NCBI GenBank assembly: GCA_001632435.1
Contig: KV423944.1
Span: 165,215 to 229,214, forward strand
Source of the DNA: Calocera cornea HHB12733
Taxonomy: Eukaryota; Basidiomycota; Dacrymycetes; Dacrymycetales; Dacrymycetaceae
Direction: 5' to 3'
DNA: 64,000 nucleotides
Shown here: piece by piece, positions 24,216 to 37,165 of the stretch
Position numbering within the stretch: the stretch's first letter is position 1
Layout: each line of letters opens with the position of its first letter
The notes under the pieces: generated by a model
What the model was told of the DNA's origin: nothing
Database searches by the model: none
The model's input: only the letters and a program-made list of their open reading frames with translations
Position numbers and translations under genes: made by a program

Positions 24216-27200
24216 TTCCGCACTAGAGTCGTGATCGGCTCAATGGAAAGGTGTTTCACACCATTGTCGGAGAGTACCCTCCGGTTACATGATTGGTTTC
24301 TGAAGAGGTGGTATGAATCACCAGCGGTATGCAACACCGGAATGCGTTGCATGTCAAACTGCTACAATGAGCGTGTACGCCGGGCAATGTGGTACAATAA
24401 TATCTGGGTTACCTTGAGTCTCGGTAAACAGTACATGGCAATACTAAGGTGTGACATAAGATGCCGTGAATGTATTCGTCTGTAAATTAAATAGCAAGCC
24501 TAAAGCAACGAGGCGACAGGACTGGGCACTGAAGCGGGTGCGGAGCGCACCTGATTAGTGGAGATGATGATTCTTGGTTTCCACAAGTAGAGTGGTTTCA
24601 TTGTCTGATGATGAACATAAACGAGCAGATATCATCGCAATATCCAGGGATTCATCGGAAGAAGAGCACAGGTTTCGCCCACAGTTATCCCCGAAAGAAA
24701 TAATAGCACCAGTGGACTTGTCTCGAATATTCGGGTAGCAACACTACTTGTGGCTCGCAGCATAGCGACGGCCTATATTCTGCCGCCTGTTCGCAACGCC
24801 GGTGTCGCGCCGATAGGGATTTATGACGCTTATGACACTAGTGTGGGGCAGAAGAAGCGCTCGTTCCCATTCACGGATTGAGCTGATTCGGAGACGATCC
24901 TAGACACCCTCAGGATGTCGGTGGTATACGTCTCTTCGGTGGCTGGATCCGGCAGACCGGCCGGGGAGCCGATTATAGACTGGATAAGCAGGCTATTCAA
25001 TGATAAGGCAGATTGTAAGGGAAGCATGGCTTACGTCGACATCGTTGGGCGACACAAGTTTTACAGTGGGGTCAATTGAAATATGTGATGATGACATTGT
25101 GGGAGGTGCGTGGGCGACACACGGTCCATTTGACCACACCTTGTGTCAGCCAACCGCGCCCACGCCTGCTCACCCGGCGCGTTGGTGCGCACGCAAGCAA
25201 CCCCGAACCCCTCAGTCATCAGGGTCTTCTTCTTCTAAATGCCTCCGCCGGACGGAATGGCAAAGCATGCTTCTGCATCGCCACCAGGATCGGAATGCTG
25301 CTCCGGACCGTGGACAAACGGGGGAGGGGCCCTGGGCAAAACTTTGTGCGCAATGATCAGGGCGCATGGGAATCCTCAATATTATCTCGTTGTTAACTTT
25401 GGCCGGGGGCAAAAGCGCCCATCCGGCCCCTCTGGCCAGGGCTCCGGGAGGCGGCGAGGGCCCTGGGGCAGCGGAGAAGCCGAGAGGCCACATTGCTCCG
25501 AACCCGCCTTCCCAGCGTGAAAAGCGGAGGCCCGCTGCTCCTGCGTGCGCCACGCGCGCTGCGAGCCCGGCGCCGGGACGGGACGAACGTGAGCGGGCGC
25601 GGGTGCCGCTGCCTTGTGGGTGTGAGACAACGCTTGTGCCGCTCGCTTGACGACGCCCGCACCGACATGGACATCTGCCCCATCTGCCCATCTGCCCGCC
25701 CGGATCTGCCGCTTGCATCAGCTTCGACCCGCCCCCTCGGCCGCTTCCTGTCCCGCTTCTACCCCGTTCGGGAAGGTGCGATCCGCGCGGCCGTGGGGTT
25801 CGCCATTCAGATGAGTTAGATCCCTGGTGATAGGCATCCCCACGCAGTGTGAGACTAGCCGTTGCAGGCGCCGGCAATGACGAGTGTTGATGGTGATGAT
25901 GCGCGACGACACTGCGCCTTTGTGGGCTGTTGTTTGTGCCAGATACATCTCACGTGGAATCGCGCAGAATGGGCGGGGCGAGCAGCCGTCGTCTCGCAGA
26001 AGCGGGGCGGAAGAAGCCCCGCAGCCTGTGATGGTGGTGACTGCCGCTGTGGGCCGCAACGCTGATGTGCGCTGATAGCCTCCGCCCTCGCAGCATATGA
26101 GCAGAAGTATCAGGAATCACGTACCACGAAGGCGGACGTGGTCGGCCTAATAAGCGAGCCAGGCGACACATGATCGAGCGTGCCCCTACCCGGGCGTGAA
26201 AAGGCTGAAGAGGCTGGGCGGATTAGCCTGGCCAGCGCAGACAGCTATGAAAGGCGATACGTGAGGAAGTGGATACGCGGCCGGGGCGCAGGGGCGCGAA
26301 GCACCAGCATGCAGCGGAAAAAGGCATTACCTAGCTCGCCAGAGTCTGGTCAATTCCCCAAGGGTGCAAGTGAAGCCCTCTTGGCGTGCCCTTTCTTCCG
26401 TGTCTGCCTCCGCTTCTCTCCGTGCGAAAGGCAATGGTAATGTAAAGGAAATTCTTGTCTGCTGCCGCTGCATGCTGGCAAGAGCCCCCTTGCCTGTGCT
26501 ACTAGAAAGGCAATGGAAATACATCTGTTTTGCTTCCTTTTTTTTGATGCTTTCCCCTGTCTGCTTGGAAAGGTAATGGAATATCTACCCCGCCTGTTTT
26601 GTATGATTTTTGGCCGGAGGGGGGCCTCCCCCACCCCCCGTGGGGTCAGTCTGAACACGCATGATTTCATCTTAGCTATAATGTAGTATGGTTGACATGT
26701 TTTGACAATGACAGCAGTATCGAGCTAGGTCCCTGCCGGCGCACCCGCGCCCGGCCCCTTCCGAGTTGCAGGGCCCGCTGGCGCAGAGCGATGCCTTCGC
26801 GCGACCCGGTAAGTATTCTCTCCGCAGAGCCGGCGGCATCTAGGCGGCGGCGGCCGAGGACTTTGTCGCGATAAACGACGTGGGCAGGGGCGCGTCTGGC
26901 GGAGTTGCAAGTTCAGGGCAGCGCGTCGTTGAGGGTGCATTTTTTTCTTTACGTGGTCTTGGCTGGCTGGGAGGGAGCAGGAGCAGGAGAGACATTGTGG
27001 GTGGGCGACAATCGTCGGGGAACCCCGAATTATTGGCCCTCGGATTGCCGCTGTGGCGCTTCTGGCACGGGGGCAAAGGGAGGAGGGGAAGGGGGGACCG
27101 CCACAGGCATGGGCGAGGAGGAAGGGAGTTCGGACGGCGATTGTGGGCGTGGTCGGGCTGCCACGTGTGCCGGCTGGGAGTACCGTTCTCGCAGCGTGTA

Positions 27201-28504
27201 GCGCGATTGGCCGGCCCCATCCGATGCAGGCCGATCGCGGTGCAGGCGTCGTCCGGTCCGTGTGCCAGTACTGAGTGTGGTGTAGTGCGCGGTGCTGGTG
27301 CGGTGGTGATAGTGTGCGGTGACGCGGACGTAAAGTTGAACTTGGGGCACCCTTGGGAGGGCGCGCCATAACCAGGGAAGGGCATTGACAGGTCACCCTG
27401 TATTCCTATTAGTCCTCCCCCTCCCCCTCCCGCTCCCCCCACCCCTCCCAGTCACTCTTCTCTCCATAAGCACGCACACGCACACGCCCGTCCCGCCCCT
27501 CCTCCGGCCTGCACGCTTCCGCTGCTCCGAGACGCACCCAGCGTCATTCATTCGTTTTCTCACCGCTCCCTCCTCCCTCAGGCCCCCCTCCGCTCCGCTG
27601 CTTTCCCCCCCCCTCCTCCTCCCCCGCGTCGCCCACTGCCGTCACCGCACCGCCCTGTTGTGCAGGTTACAACGCATCGCTCGCTTGCCTCCCCTCCTCC
27701 TCCTCCCCCCCCCCAGCCCCCCCAAGCGATCCCACCCTCCCCCCTCCCCCTGCCGATCACAACCCGGACGGACACCAGCACTTGCAGCCACACCACGCAA
27801 TCAGCACATCACCATATCAGCACCGCGGCCGCTGCACAATCTCCGCAAACAACCGTACTATCCGCCGGCACAACGCTCGCCCCGGCCGTCAGAACTTCCA
27901 GCACCAGCGGCACAAGGCTCCTGCAGCACACCACACCGCATCAAAAGGGTCGTACTGTACACAGGTACACACAGCTTAGCCACCCCGGACCGGGCACCCC
28001 ATCATTCACCCCCCGACCAAGCAGTCTCCGATCACCACCTATCAAAGGATCGTCCAGCATCATCATCCCCTCGCGCGCGTACGCCACCAGGGCCAGAGGG
28101 CAGCCGAGCTGAAAAAATACACGCGAAACGCTCCCCCCTCCGCACCTGACAACGGCCCCGCGCCCGCAGCTTCGAATCGCCCCACCACCCACCGTCTCTC
28201 TCCCTCACGTACGTGCACGCCTCGTACGACGCTCTGCGGGTTGTTGAGCTCACACTTCTCTCCAGCGAGAGCGATAATTACCCTCGTTTTAGCGTATACC
28301 ACCGGCCGGATACCTCGCGCGTGCGACCTTTCCCAAAGCAGACAAAAGCACGCACAATCACCTCGTGGACAAAAGCCGCACGGCTGCCCCTGTCGCACTT
28401 TGCCTTTGCCCTTTCCCCACTAGCGCTTGCCTTTTGGGACTCATTCATAGCTCTGCACTCCTGCGCATCCCAACGCTACACGTTCCGCACCCTACCCCCA
28501 ACAC
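24216..28504. other. 4.3-kb intergenic region upstream of the HSF-type factor gene
   Basis: No convincing gene. The first kilobase is AT-richer; 25,200-25,900 is very GC-rich with long but motif-free frames on both strands; 26,427-26,582 has three copies of a short direct repeat; 27,400-27,800 is strongly pyrimidine-rich on the plus strand, as expected of a long fungal leader or promoter. Transcript data could reveal noncoding transcription here. Confidence 0.5.
26427..26582 (+). repeat. Three spaced copies of GAAAGGYAATGGWAAT-like motif
   Basis: GAAAGGCAATGG, GAAAGGCAATGG and GAAAGGTAATGG occur at about 26427, 26505 and 26568, each followed by an AT-rich tetramer and preceded by a pyrimidine-rich stretch. 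Spacing is about 78 and 63 nt. Confidence 0.6.
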
Positions 28505-30971
28505 ATGATGGACTACGCACACGAAGGCGGCGAACCGTTCGCGCACTCGGTCGCCTCGGTCTCCTGGGGCTCCCCCCGGCTTATGCTCTCCCCCTCCTCG
28601 ACGGACCTGTCACAGCAGTCCTCGCCCATCCAGCTCATGTTCCCCCCCAACGGCCTCTACGCGACGCACGACCAGCGGCCAGGCACGGGCAGCAGCATGC
28701 ACTCACACTCGCACCACTCGCGGCCCGCCACAGGGCCCACGACGAGCCAGAGCCAGCTCAGCCTGAACCTCTCCGCGCTCAGCGTCAACTCTTCCGAGCA
28801 TGGGCAGCACGACGACAGCCCGGAGATGGACCAGTCCGGGCTCGACGGCAGCGTCTTCCACTCGCCGACCGACCCGACATTTGCCACCTCCCACTCGTAC
28901 GGCAGTCTGTACAATATGCAGCCCACTCACCACGCGGGCGCAAGCACCTCCCCGCGCATCGCCAGGCACGCATTGCGCAAGCGGCCGCTCCCACCGTCGA
29001 TGGACGAGCAGCAGCTGCAGGAGACAATGGCCGGCTCCGGCTCCGTCTACAGCAACACGATGGCGCCGATCGGACTGGGCATCGGCGGCCTTGTCCCGGA
29101 CAGCGAGCCGAGCATGGGCATCGACCCGAGCCAGGTGTCCGTGCAAGGCCTGCACGGCATGGACGACGGTACGGACCTGTCGTTCGCGACGGACGGGACG
29201 GGCAGCGGGCTGGACGGCTCGCCCGATAGCTCGGAGGATGCGGACCCGCCGCTCACGCTGATCAGCCAGGCGGGCGGGACGGGCGTGAGCATGGCGGAGA
29301 TCGGGCATGTCACGGGCGGGATGGGCATGAACCGCGGTGTGGGCACGATCCGCATCCCGAGCGGGATGAGTGCGGACGAGGGTGGGAGCAGCGGGCGCGG
29401 GTACTCGGGCAGGCCCCCGCCGATGAACAACTTCGTCACAAAGCTGTACAAGTGAGTGGGACGCAGATATGCGCGGTGGGCTTTGCTGACAATGCCGACC
29501 AGCATGATACTGGACCCCAAGGCCGCGCCGTTCATCGCTTGGACCGATATGGGCGCGAGCTTCGTGGTCAGCAGTGTCACCGAGTTCAGCAAGACGGTAC
29601 TGGGGAGTCATTTCAAGCATAACAACGTGCGTATATGCTCATATATGCGCTGTCAAGCCTGCTCACGTGATTTTAGTTCTCGAGCTTCGTCCGCCAGCTC
29701 AACATGTACGGATTCCACAAGATCAACCGCACGCCGCGCGCTTCTCGCTCGACCGGGACGGACCAGACATGGGAGTTCTCGCACCCCAAGTTCCTCCGCG
29801 GGCGCCCAGACCTGCTGGACGAGATCAAGCGCAAGGCGCTCGAGCCGGACCTGACTGCGCGCCAGCGCGTCGAGCTCCCCGCTGAGGTCGCGAACCAGCT
29901 GGGTGGCGTCGAGGGCCGCGTCGAGCAGATCGCAGCGCAGCTTGAGGCGGAGAAGGAGAAGAACCAGCGGCTGGCGCTGGTCGTGCGCCAGTTGTGCGAC
30001 TGGCTCGCCGGCATGTACCCTGGACAGAGTGAGGCGTTCTTCTCGCTGCAGGATATGGCCGGTCTCTGATTGACGAATTTTGTTGTGCCTTGCCAGTCCC
30101 GATCCAGGTGCCTGCTGACCTGCTCGAGAACCATCCCCAGCCACACATCTACGTGAGCCACACGATGGAGGGCATGTCCCTCCACGGGCACGCCGTCTCT
30201 CCATCGTACCTCTCGCCCTACGGCGTGCAACACCCGTATTACGCCGTTCCTGTCCCGAACACACTCACCCCGCAATCGACGCCCACGTCCTCAGACTTCC
30301 CCGACGACCCGCAGCAACGCATGCTTGACCCCAGTTGCGACCCGAACGATCGCTCCCGCTTCATCATCCCGCAATTGCCGCACTCTGCGCCCGCTGGAGG
30401 CCGCTTTGTCCGCAGGAACACGTCTAACCTCTCCCTTGATGAGGTCTCAGCCAGCTCCGCGAGCCATCACAGCCCGTTCATGCTCCGCTCTGCGTCGAGC
30501 ATGAACCTGGCCGGTGTCGACGGCTCGGACGTCCAGCAGCAGCACCAGAGTGACAGCCCGGACTCGCTCGACCCGTCGAATGTCATCGAGGTCAACGGAC
30601 AACAGCAGCTGGCAGAAGTGCCTGTTCTCTCCGCTGCGCCCAAGAGCGCAGGCAGGGGCAGCAGCAAGCGCCAGCGTCCTAATCCCTCGCCATCGCTCGA
30701 CTCCCACCTGTCCTCCGTCGCTGGCTCTAGTGACGCGCTCGCCTCGCCAACCGATATGAACGGCAAGCTGCACCGCGTGCGGAGCGACAGCGCGCCGCTC
30801 GGTTTTGGTCTTGGCCAGTGGCAGAATCAGGAGCAGGGTTTCATCCCAGCGTCAACCTCCGCACCCAGCGTCTCTCCCGAGCGCCGGCCCAGGAGCGGCA
30901 CGCTCGTCAGCCGTCGGAACGAGCGCTCAAATCTGCGCGTTGCCTCCACTGCCGGCAAGGCTGAAGCCTGA
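28505..30971 (+). CDS. HSF-type DNA-binding domain transcription factor
   Basis: 765-aa regulator. Exons are 28505-29451, 29503-29626, 29677-30028 and 30097-30971. The first 310 residues are low-complexity Ser/Gly/Pro/His-rich sequence. The winged-helix HSF domain follows (NNFVTKLYNMILDP, FIAWTDMGASFVV, FSSFVRQLNMYGFHKIN), interrupted by two introns of 50-51 nt. Next is a basic stretch and a short coiled-coil segment (VEGRVEQIAAQLEAEKEKN) that could mediate trimerisation, then a Ser-rich tail with likely phosphorylation clusters. There is no receiver domain, so it is not Skn7/Prr1; it is closer in layout to Sfl1-like or generic fungal HSF-type factors. It lies between the two arms of the GH85 array. 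Adjacency does not show that it regulates them. Confidence 0.93.
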
Positions 30972-31913
30972 CAGTTAGCCCCACTCCACCTATCCAACCT
31001 GTACGGTCACATCCGTTGAGGTCTGCCCGATCTCTGCACCATCTGGCCCGATTTCTTGTTTACTCGTCTCCTCGTCTCTCTGTTTCGGTCTCGTCATCAT
31101 CTCGAGTGGAAACTCCGTCGTCGGTAAAATAATCCTTGATCTGTAGCTCTGCACTACCCCATGCCATCCTGCGCACGTCATACCCCGTCTCGTCTCAGTC
31201 CACTCTCACCTCACTCTCCCCTGGTCTCATTGCTTCCGTACATATAGTCCTTACTTCGAATTTTCCTTGTTATCGGTATCAGTCCTGTAATCTGTTTCTA
31301 CTCGGCTTCGGTTTCTGAATTGCTTCTGGTATAGGAGGCTAGATGCCTCACTTCCGCTCTTTTAGAATGCGCTCTCCTTCTATTTCTTACTGGCCGCTTG
31401 CTTCCTCATTATCGTACTTTCTTCCTCGCTTGACGAGCGCCGAGCGCCGAGCGCGACCGTCTTGGACTGTGTTGATCACCGTACTTAACTTGCTTTTCCT
31501 GGCTTGGCTCAGTAGTCTTGGTTATGACCCTGTTCCTGTACTGTGATTGGGTAAATGTGACCATATGTCTGGAGAGGCCGCTTGGTCAGCGTGGCTGAAG
31601 CACCCACGTGCAAGGATTGCCCTTGGGGAATAGCAATGCCCCAGGAAACGCAGTGTGTTCCAGCAGCATCGGATATGTCTGAGTTCAGTTTGGAACGTAC
31701 TTCCTCTATACTCACTGGCTTCGTGAGGAAAGATAAGGATAGGATTGGCACTGGATTGTAGATTTACTCTAAATTGAACTGCTCCGCGCCAGCCTTCAAA
31801 GACAGACACAGATACCAGATTGCGCATCCTGACAGTGGTAGGAAACAGTATGTATTTTGCATAGTTCTTCCTTGAACTCTCTCTCTCTGATACTAGCCCT
31901 CATTGTCGGCTCA
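30972..31913. other. Tail-to-tail spacer between HSF-type gene and GH85 gene B
   Basis: 942 bp holding the two 3' untranslated regions. Pyrimidine-rich after the HSF stop; no gene or repeat recognised. Confidence 0.55.
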
Positions 31914-34203
31914 TTACAGAACCCTCCGATCAGTAAACGAAACCCGCAGCTCCGTCGCCGTACCTGCATACCATCCAGCGCCATCCACAGCCTGGACCTT
32001 GAAGGCAATGAAACCATTCTGCTCTGTCTCCGCCACGTGAATCTGTTCGCGGATCTTGCTATCGGACCACGAAATGGTTTGCCTGCCGAGAGAGGTGGTG
32101 CCCCATGCCAGAACGGTCCGGTCTCCCTTCCCGGTCACGAGATAGGTCGTTACTTCATACATGATCTCACCATGGTCGAGCAGGGTCCCCCGAAGAGCTG
32201 GCCAAACCGTATTGGATGCGGAGCCATCCATGATGAGCGGGCGTATGCCACCGCTCCATAGCAGAGTCCCGCCGTAAGCATCGGCTTCGTAGTTGAAATC
32301 GAAGTGCAAGTTGGTTGCGTCGATATAAGTATTGTGTGGATCGAACTTGTTATTCGGTGACGTGGTGCCTGAAACGGCGCGGACACTGAGAGCTCCCAGA
32401 ATGACAGATGTGGCAGGATCCCCGCCATTTTCTTTACCGTACAAGTCCGCCCCGAATTCTGCGAGTCCGTGCAAGTCGTTATAGAATGTTCTAAACGAGC
32501 GCCAGTTTCCGAGTCCCGCAGTCGGCCTCCCGCGTTCCTGGTATTGTGACTCTATCAGCTTGCCGCCTTGGTACACCTTGGGCCTGGGCCAGCTGGGCCT
32601 GCTGGTGCATTCATACCACATGATTTCATAAACGATCGTACATCCGTCATTTGTTCCCTCGCCGAGATCGATCGTGAATAAGGGGGCGTAGGTGAGATCG
32701 CGCGGACCCAGTGGGCACGATAATTGAAGACTGTGCGCTCCGGCCCAGACAGTCTCTCTGTCGGAAATCCATTGGCAATTGACGGTGACTGGCTGTCTCC
32801 CGGGCCGCGTGAGCAAAGTGCCGTAAGAGCACGGCATCGCCAGATCTGGTAGCGGTGCTACCCATTCGTGGTCTGACCATGTGAGGCTCGGCTGGACTGT
32901 TCGACCGTTGATGTTGAAGAAAGTGCCAGCACCCAGAGAGAAGTTCGTGGAAAAAGGAAGTGTTTGAGGCTGGAAGGGGAAATAGTCCTTGATGGGATGG
33001 AAATCGCTTCCAGCAACTTGCTTCTTTGTATCCTTGTCTGTATTGAGCGTTCGGAGATCACCCTGGGTCTCCTGCGGCGAGTTTCGACCGACCCAGAAAA
33101 GAGTATCGTGATCCCACCAACCAGCCCTGTCGTGCGGCTGGTAGTCGTTGTTTTCCCAAAGATATGCAGGCCCGAATAGCGCAGCGCTGAAACCCGCCTG
33201 CGGAGCAGCAATGGCAGCGTCGATCGTTTTCAAGGCACGACACGTCCCATAGCCACCGCCCTCATAAGTCCCCCGGCCCCATATGTCAATGCCCCACACC
33301 AGATCTGAAGCGGATCTTGTGTTGCCGACGAGACTTTGCACAAAGTCCTTGGCTGTCCTGATCATTGCGGCGTCGTAGCGATAGTTGGTATAGAACGCAT
33401 CCGAAGCAATGAAAAAGGCAGAGTTCTGTTCGCTCAGCGTATTCTGACATTCAAGGATGCCGTCGACATTGACGGCTTCGTACCACATGATGACGGATCG
33501 ACCAGCCCCGAGACGACGACGAGATTCGGACCGCAGATATGCAACCCAGGTTCCAAGGAGCTGAGCATTCTTGGGGTTCTCGTATCCGATTTCAAAATTG
33601 AGGATGTACCCATCGAATCCGCGCAGCTCGCAGAGATCAATGAGGTAGTCCGCGTACTTCGTTGAAACGGTATTCGTGTTCAGACCGATAGAAGCTGTAT
33701 CCTCTCCCGTAAGAACGCGATAACGGTCGTTCTCTCTTTCCAAAATGCTTTTAGATTCATCAGCGCGTGTCAGCTACACCTGTTGGGATTGCCTCACAAA
33801 GTACCCAAGACTTTGCATCCCTGACGATGACCCGCGTTAATCCATTCCCGGGGCGGTACAGATACCCGATGGTGCGAGAAGCTACACGGGTGGAGTCAGG
33901 ACGAGTGGCGCCAACAAAGGATCATACGGACTAGACAAATGTATCGGCAATCGCCCACCAATGCATCGTCCACATGGGATTGTGCGCATCGTCCGGGTAG
34001 CCCCCTGCCATATCGTGGCATACGCAAAGGTTGCCTCTGCGTTGCGGTAGCTTCGACCTGGGTCGAAGTGGACTGGCCCGGGGAGGAACGGGTTGTGGTA
34101 CATCTTCCATATATGCCTCAAACTCAACAAGATTGTGGAAGAACGCCGGATGGTTGGGATAGGAATTGACGATCGAAACTGATCCGGGAGGAGTGTACGG
34201 CAT
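31914..34203 (-). CDS. GH85 endo-beta-N-acetylglucosaminidase, paralogue B
   Basis: 729-aa paralogue closest to A. Exons are 34203-33932, 33881-33798 (84 nt) and 33747-31914; both introns are 50 nt and at the same positions and phases as in A and C. Landmarks: [42 protein letters not shown], catalytic [36 protein letters not shown]. It ends [11 protein letters not shown]. No signal peptide. The start at 34203 was chosen because it begins MPYTPPG, the same as A; the upstream in-frame ATG at 34326 would add 41 residues without counterpart in A. The promoter has TATATAAA about 150 nt upstream and the 25-bp block shared with A. Confidence 0.95.
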
Positions 34204-34914
34204 CTTGCTGTAGAGAGCGTGGCACGCAGCTGTTGAGTTCGTAAATGTGTTTTGAAGTCTCTTCAAGAGTGCACGGTACCAGTGTCGTAGGTTGGATTCC
34301 ACTCTTGCGTGGGCAATAGGACGCACGCTGGCGACTAATGCTCACTCGGGGTTTATATAGGCCGGAGGCCATCTGCCCGCCTGATCTTGAAGTTACAAGG
34401 CGGCCGTGCGGCATCTCCGGGTCCCAGCCCCACCAAAGCCCGAGATGGGCTGCGGGACAGGAACCAGCCAGATAGAGGAATCCCGCTAGACAGCAATCGT
34501 CGGCGCTGAACCTTCGTTGATCCCGTATTTTGTGGGGCCGTACTCTCTCAGCAAATGAGTGACCAGGATCAACAGTCATATTCGGGACGGAACCACTTTG
34601 AGTTGATCGTGCCCTTGTGATGGCGCCCTGTGGGGGCTCCGCAGACGATCGCGCCTTCTTTCCTTCCAAAGTCATCCTTGAGTGGCGTCTATGTGTTGCG
34701 GGGGGCGCATTTCGGAACTTGCAAAGGATGATACCGGCGATGGACATTGGCAGTGGGTTCGCTGTGCCCTTGCACCCTTTCTATTCAATACACATAGAAC
34801 CAACACAGTGACCGTAATAGGGTCGTAAGACATCTCCCTGATAGGCTTTATATCAGTTTTCCATTATATAACAGATGGCCAGAGCGTCTACATACTCATT
34901 CGTACGCACGTAGA
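34204..34914. promoter_or_regulatory. Promoter of GH85 gene B and 3' flank of gene C
   Basis: 711 bp. On the minus strand it carries TATATAAA at 34360-34353 and the shared block at 34448-34424. No further gene is seen. Confidence 0.55.
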
Positions 34915-37165
34915 TCACGGCAGGATCAGTTGCCCCAGAAGGGAGACCGTCAAAGTGCAAGGTGGAAGTTCGGATCGGTAACCAGCAGCGTCAATCACGC
35001 CCACCCGTACCTCTACATGCTTCCCATCCTGCTCGGCCGTCCGAAGAAGCTCTTGCACTTCTACTTCCCTCCATGAGAAGGCAAACCAGTCCATATGTGT
35101 TGTCGCCCAACAGAGCTGCTTCGGCTCTCCTCCATCACCAACGATTGAGATTGTCACCTCGCGCAGCACGGTCTCATCGTCCAGCGTGGATAACGCGGGG
35201 AAGTCATCGGGATATTCCATCTGTGTATCCCACGTCAGCAACCCTTCACGCTCGTCTCGACGATAGGCGAATGTGAACTGAAGGTTCTCGCAATAGAAAT
35301 GTGGGGCGTAAGGTCGCGCTGAAACGAGCGGCGTGGGATCCCTCGATGCGCGCCGGATGCTGATGGCTCCTAGTACCAGCGATGGGCTGTCGAGCTCGTC
35401 TAACGAGACCGTTATGCCAAAGCGGACGACGCTGACGAGGTTGTAGAACACCGATGCTGTCCTTTTCCAGCGGATCCCGCTATCGTTAGTCGGGAGAGCA
35501 ACACAATCGGCTTGCTCCGGCCTGTATGATGTAGATGTCGACCATTCGAGCACGTTTCGTCCCGCGGCGCTGTCGTCGCCTGTCGTCCATATAACCTCTG
35601 CCACGATGCACTCCTCGTCTTCCCGGTGGATACCGCAGTATGCAGAGAACAGCGGAATGAAGTACTTCGCACTTCCATCGTGGGGCGGTAGAGTGATCTG
35701 CAGGCTGTGTGCGCCGAACCAGACCAGATCTGGTCGATCAATGATATCGCATTTGAGCGAGATCTCCAGGTTGCCCGCTTGTACAACCGCAAGACTATAC
35801 GGCAATGCCAGGTCGGGAAGCGGAGAGACGAGGCAGTGATCGGACCAAGGCGACATATCGCGCACTGGTTGACCATTTACGTTGAAGAACGTGCCTGCGC
35901 CGAGCGAGAACGTCGTTGAAAGTGGCAGGTCCTGCGGTTTGAACGGGAAGTAGTGAGTCATTGGATGATACACGTCACCAGACTGGAACTGCTTGGTTTT
36001 GTCCGTGTTGAGTATCCGAAGATCGCGCCATTGTTCCTCTTCGGATATCCTTCCGATCCAGAAAAGCGATTCGCGCTCCCACCAGGACTCCCGGGTCCGG
36101 GACTGCCCTTCGCCGGAATACAGCTCTCCACATTCCCAGAGATAGGCGGGCCCAAAGAGGGAGGTGCTGAAGTTTCGCCCTTGAGGTGTGACGCGTCGAA
36201 TGTCGTCGATAGCCAGGCACGACTTGTACCCTCCATCCTTGTACGTCCCACGGCCCCAGACGTCGATGCCGAACGCGATGTCCGTCGCTGGCCGTCCGCC
36301 CCCATCGCTCTTCGCCAGGCACTCCTCGGCGGCCTTGATCTTCTTCGGGTCGTACCAGTAGTTGGTATGCAGCATATCCGATGCGAGGAAGAACGGCGCG
36401 TTCTGCGCCGTCAGCGTATTCTGATGACTCCTCCAGCCCCAGGTCGTGATCGAGTCGTACCACATGATGCACGAGCGGCTGTGGCCGAGCCGGTCGCGCG
36501 ACTCCTTGGTGAGGTAGGCGAGCCACTCGCGTAGGTGCTTCACATGCTGGTAGAAGCGCAGCTCGAGGTTGATCAGCCAGCCGTCGAACCCGCGCTGCTC
36601 GCAGAGGTCGACAAGGTACTTGGCGTACTTCGTTTCGAGCTTGCCGTGCTCGTCTTGGAAGAGTCGGTATTGATCGTCTTCGCCATTTCCGGGCTCGAAG
36701 ATGCTGTGAGGAATGGTTGGTGGATGTCAACCGATTGCAGAAAGGTAGCATACAGGACACCGAGGACCTTGCAGCCTTGACGATGTCCGGCATTGATCCA
36801 TGTTCTCGGAGGAGGGCCGACACGATAATGGCTGAAGCTATTTGACAACATAAGAACTGGTGTGGTTCATAGACGGGATGCGCATACTATATGAAGACAT
36901 CGGCCATCCCCCACCAAGCCATCGTCCACATCGGATCATGTTCATCCTTGACATAGTTGCCAGCCATATCGTGACAGACCACGAGCTTGCTTCTGGCATC
37001 GGAAGATGCCGCCCTGGGTCGGAGCGGAATGGCTGGAGGGGGATGAGAGCGCCGTGGGGTGGTCATGTAGCTCTCGAACGTGGAGAGGTTGACGAAGTAG
37101 GCTGGATGGTCCGGGAAGGGGTCGTCGACCACCAGCTTTCCGGCTGTAGGAGCAGTGCCAGGCAT
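34915..37165 (-). CDS. GH85 endo-beta-N-acetylglucosaminidase, paralogue C
   Basis: 716-aa, more diverged paralogue. Exons are 37165-36888, 36837-36754 (84 nt) and 36703-34915, with two 50-nt introns at the family positions. Landmarks: [47 protein letters not shown], catalytic RGFDGWLINLE (Asn and Glu present), CIMWYDSITTWGWRSHQNTL, GIDVWGRGTYKDGG. The catalytic loop LINLE and the N-terminus differ from A and B, so C may be the ancestral lineage or have another substrate preference. No signal peptide. It shares a 432-bp divergent promoter with the two-TM protein gene. Confidence 0.95.

Noticed and set aside
25212..25877. 221-codon minus-strand frame in the GC-rich stretch upstream of the HSF-type gene
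   Set aside because: Low-complexity Arg/Gly/Ser composition, long frames open on both strands, no motif; explained by GC content.
27385..28149. 254-codon plus frame before the HSF-type gene
   Set aside because: Composed of Pro/Leu/Ser from pyrimidine-rich leader sequence; not continuous with the HSF exon and no domain.
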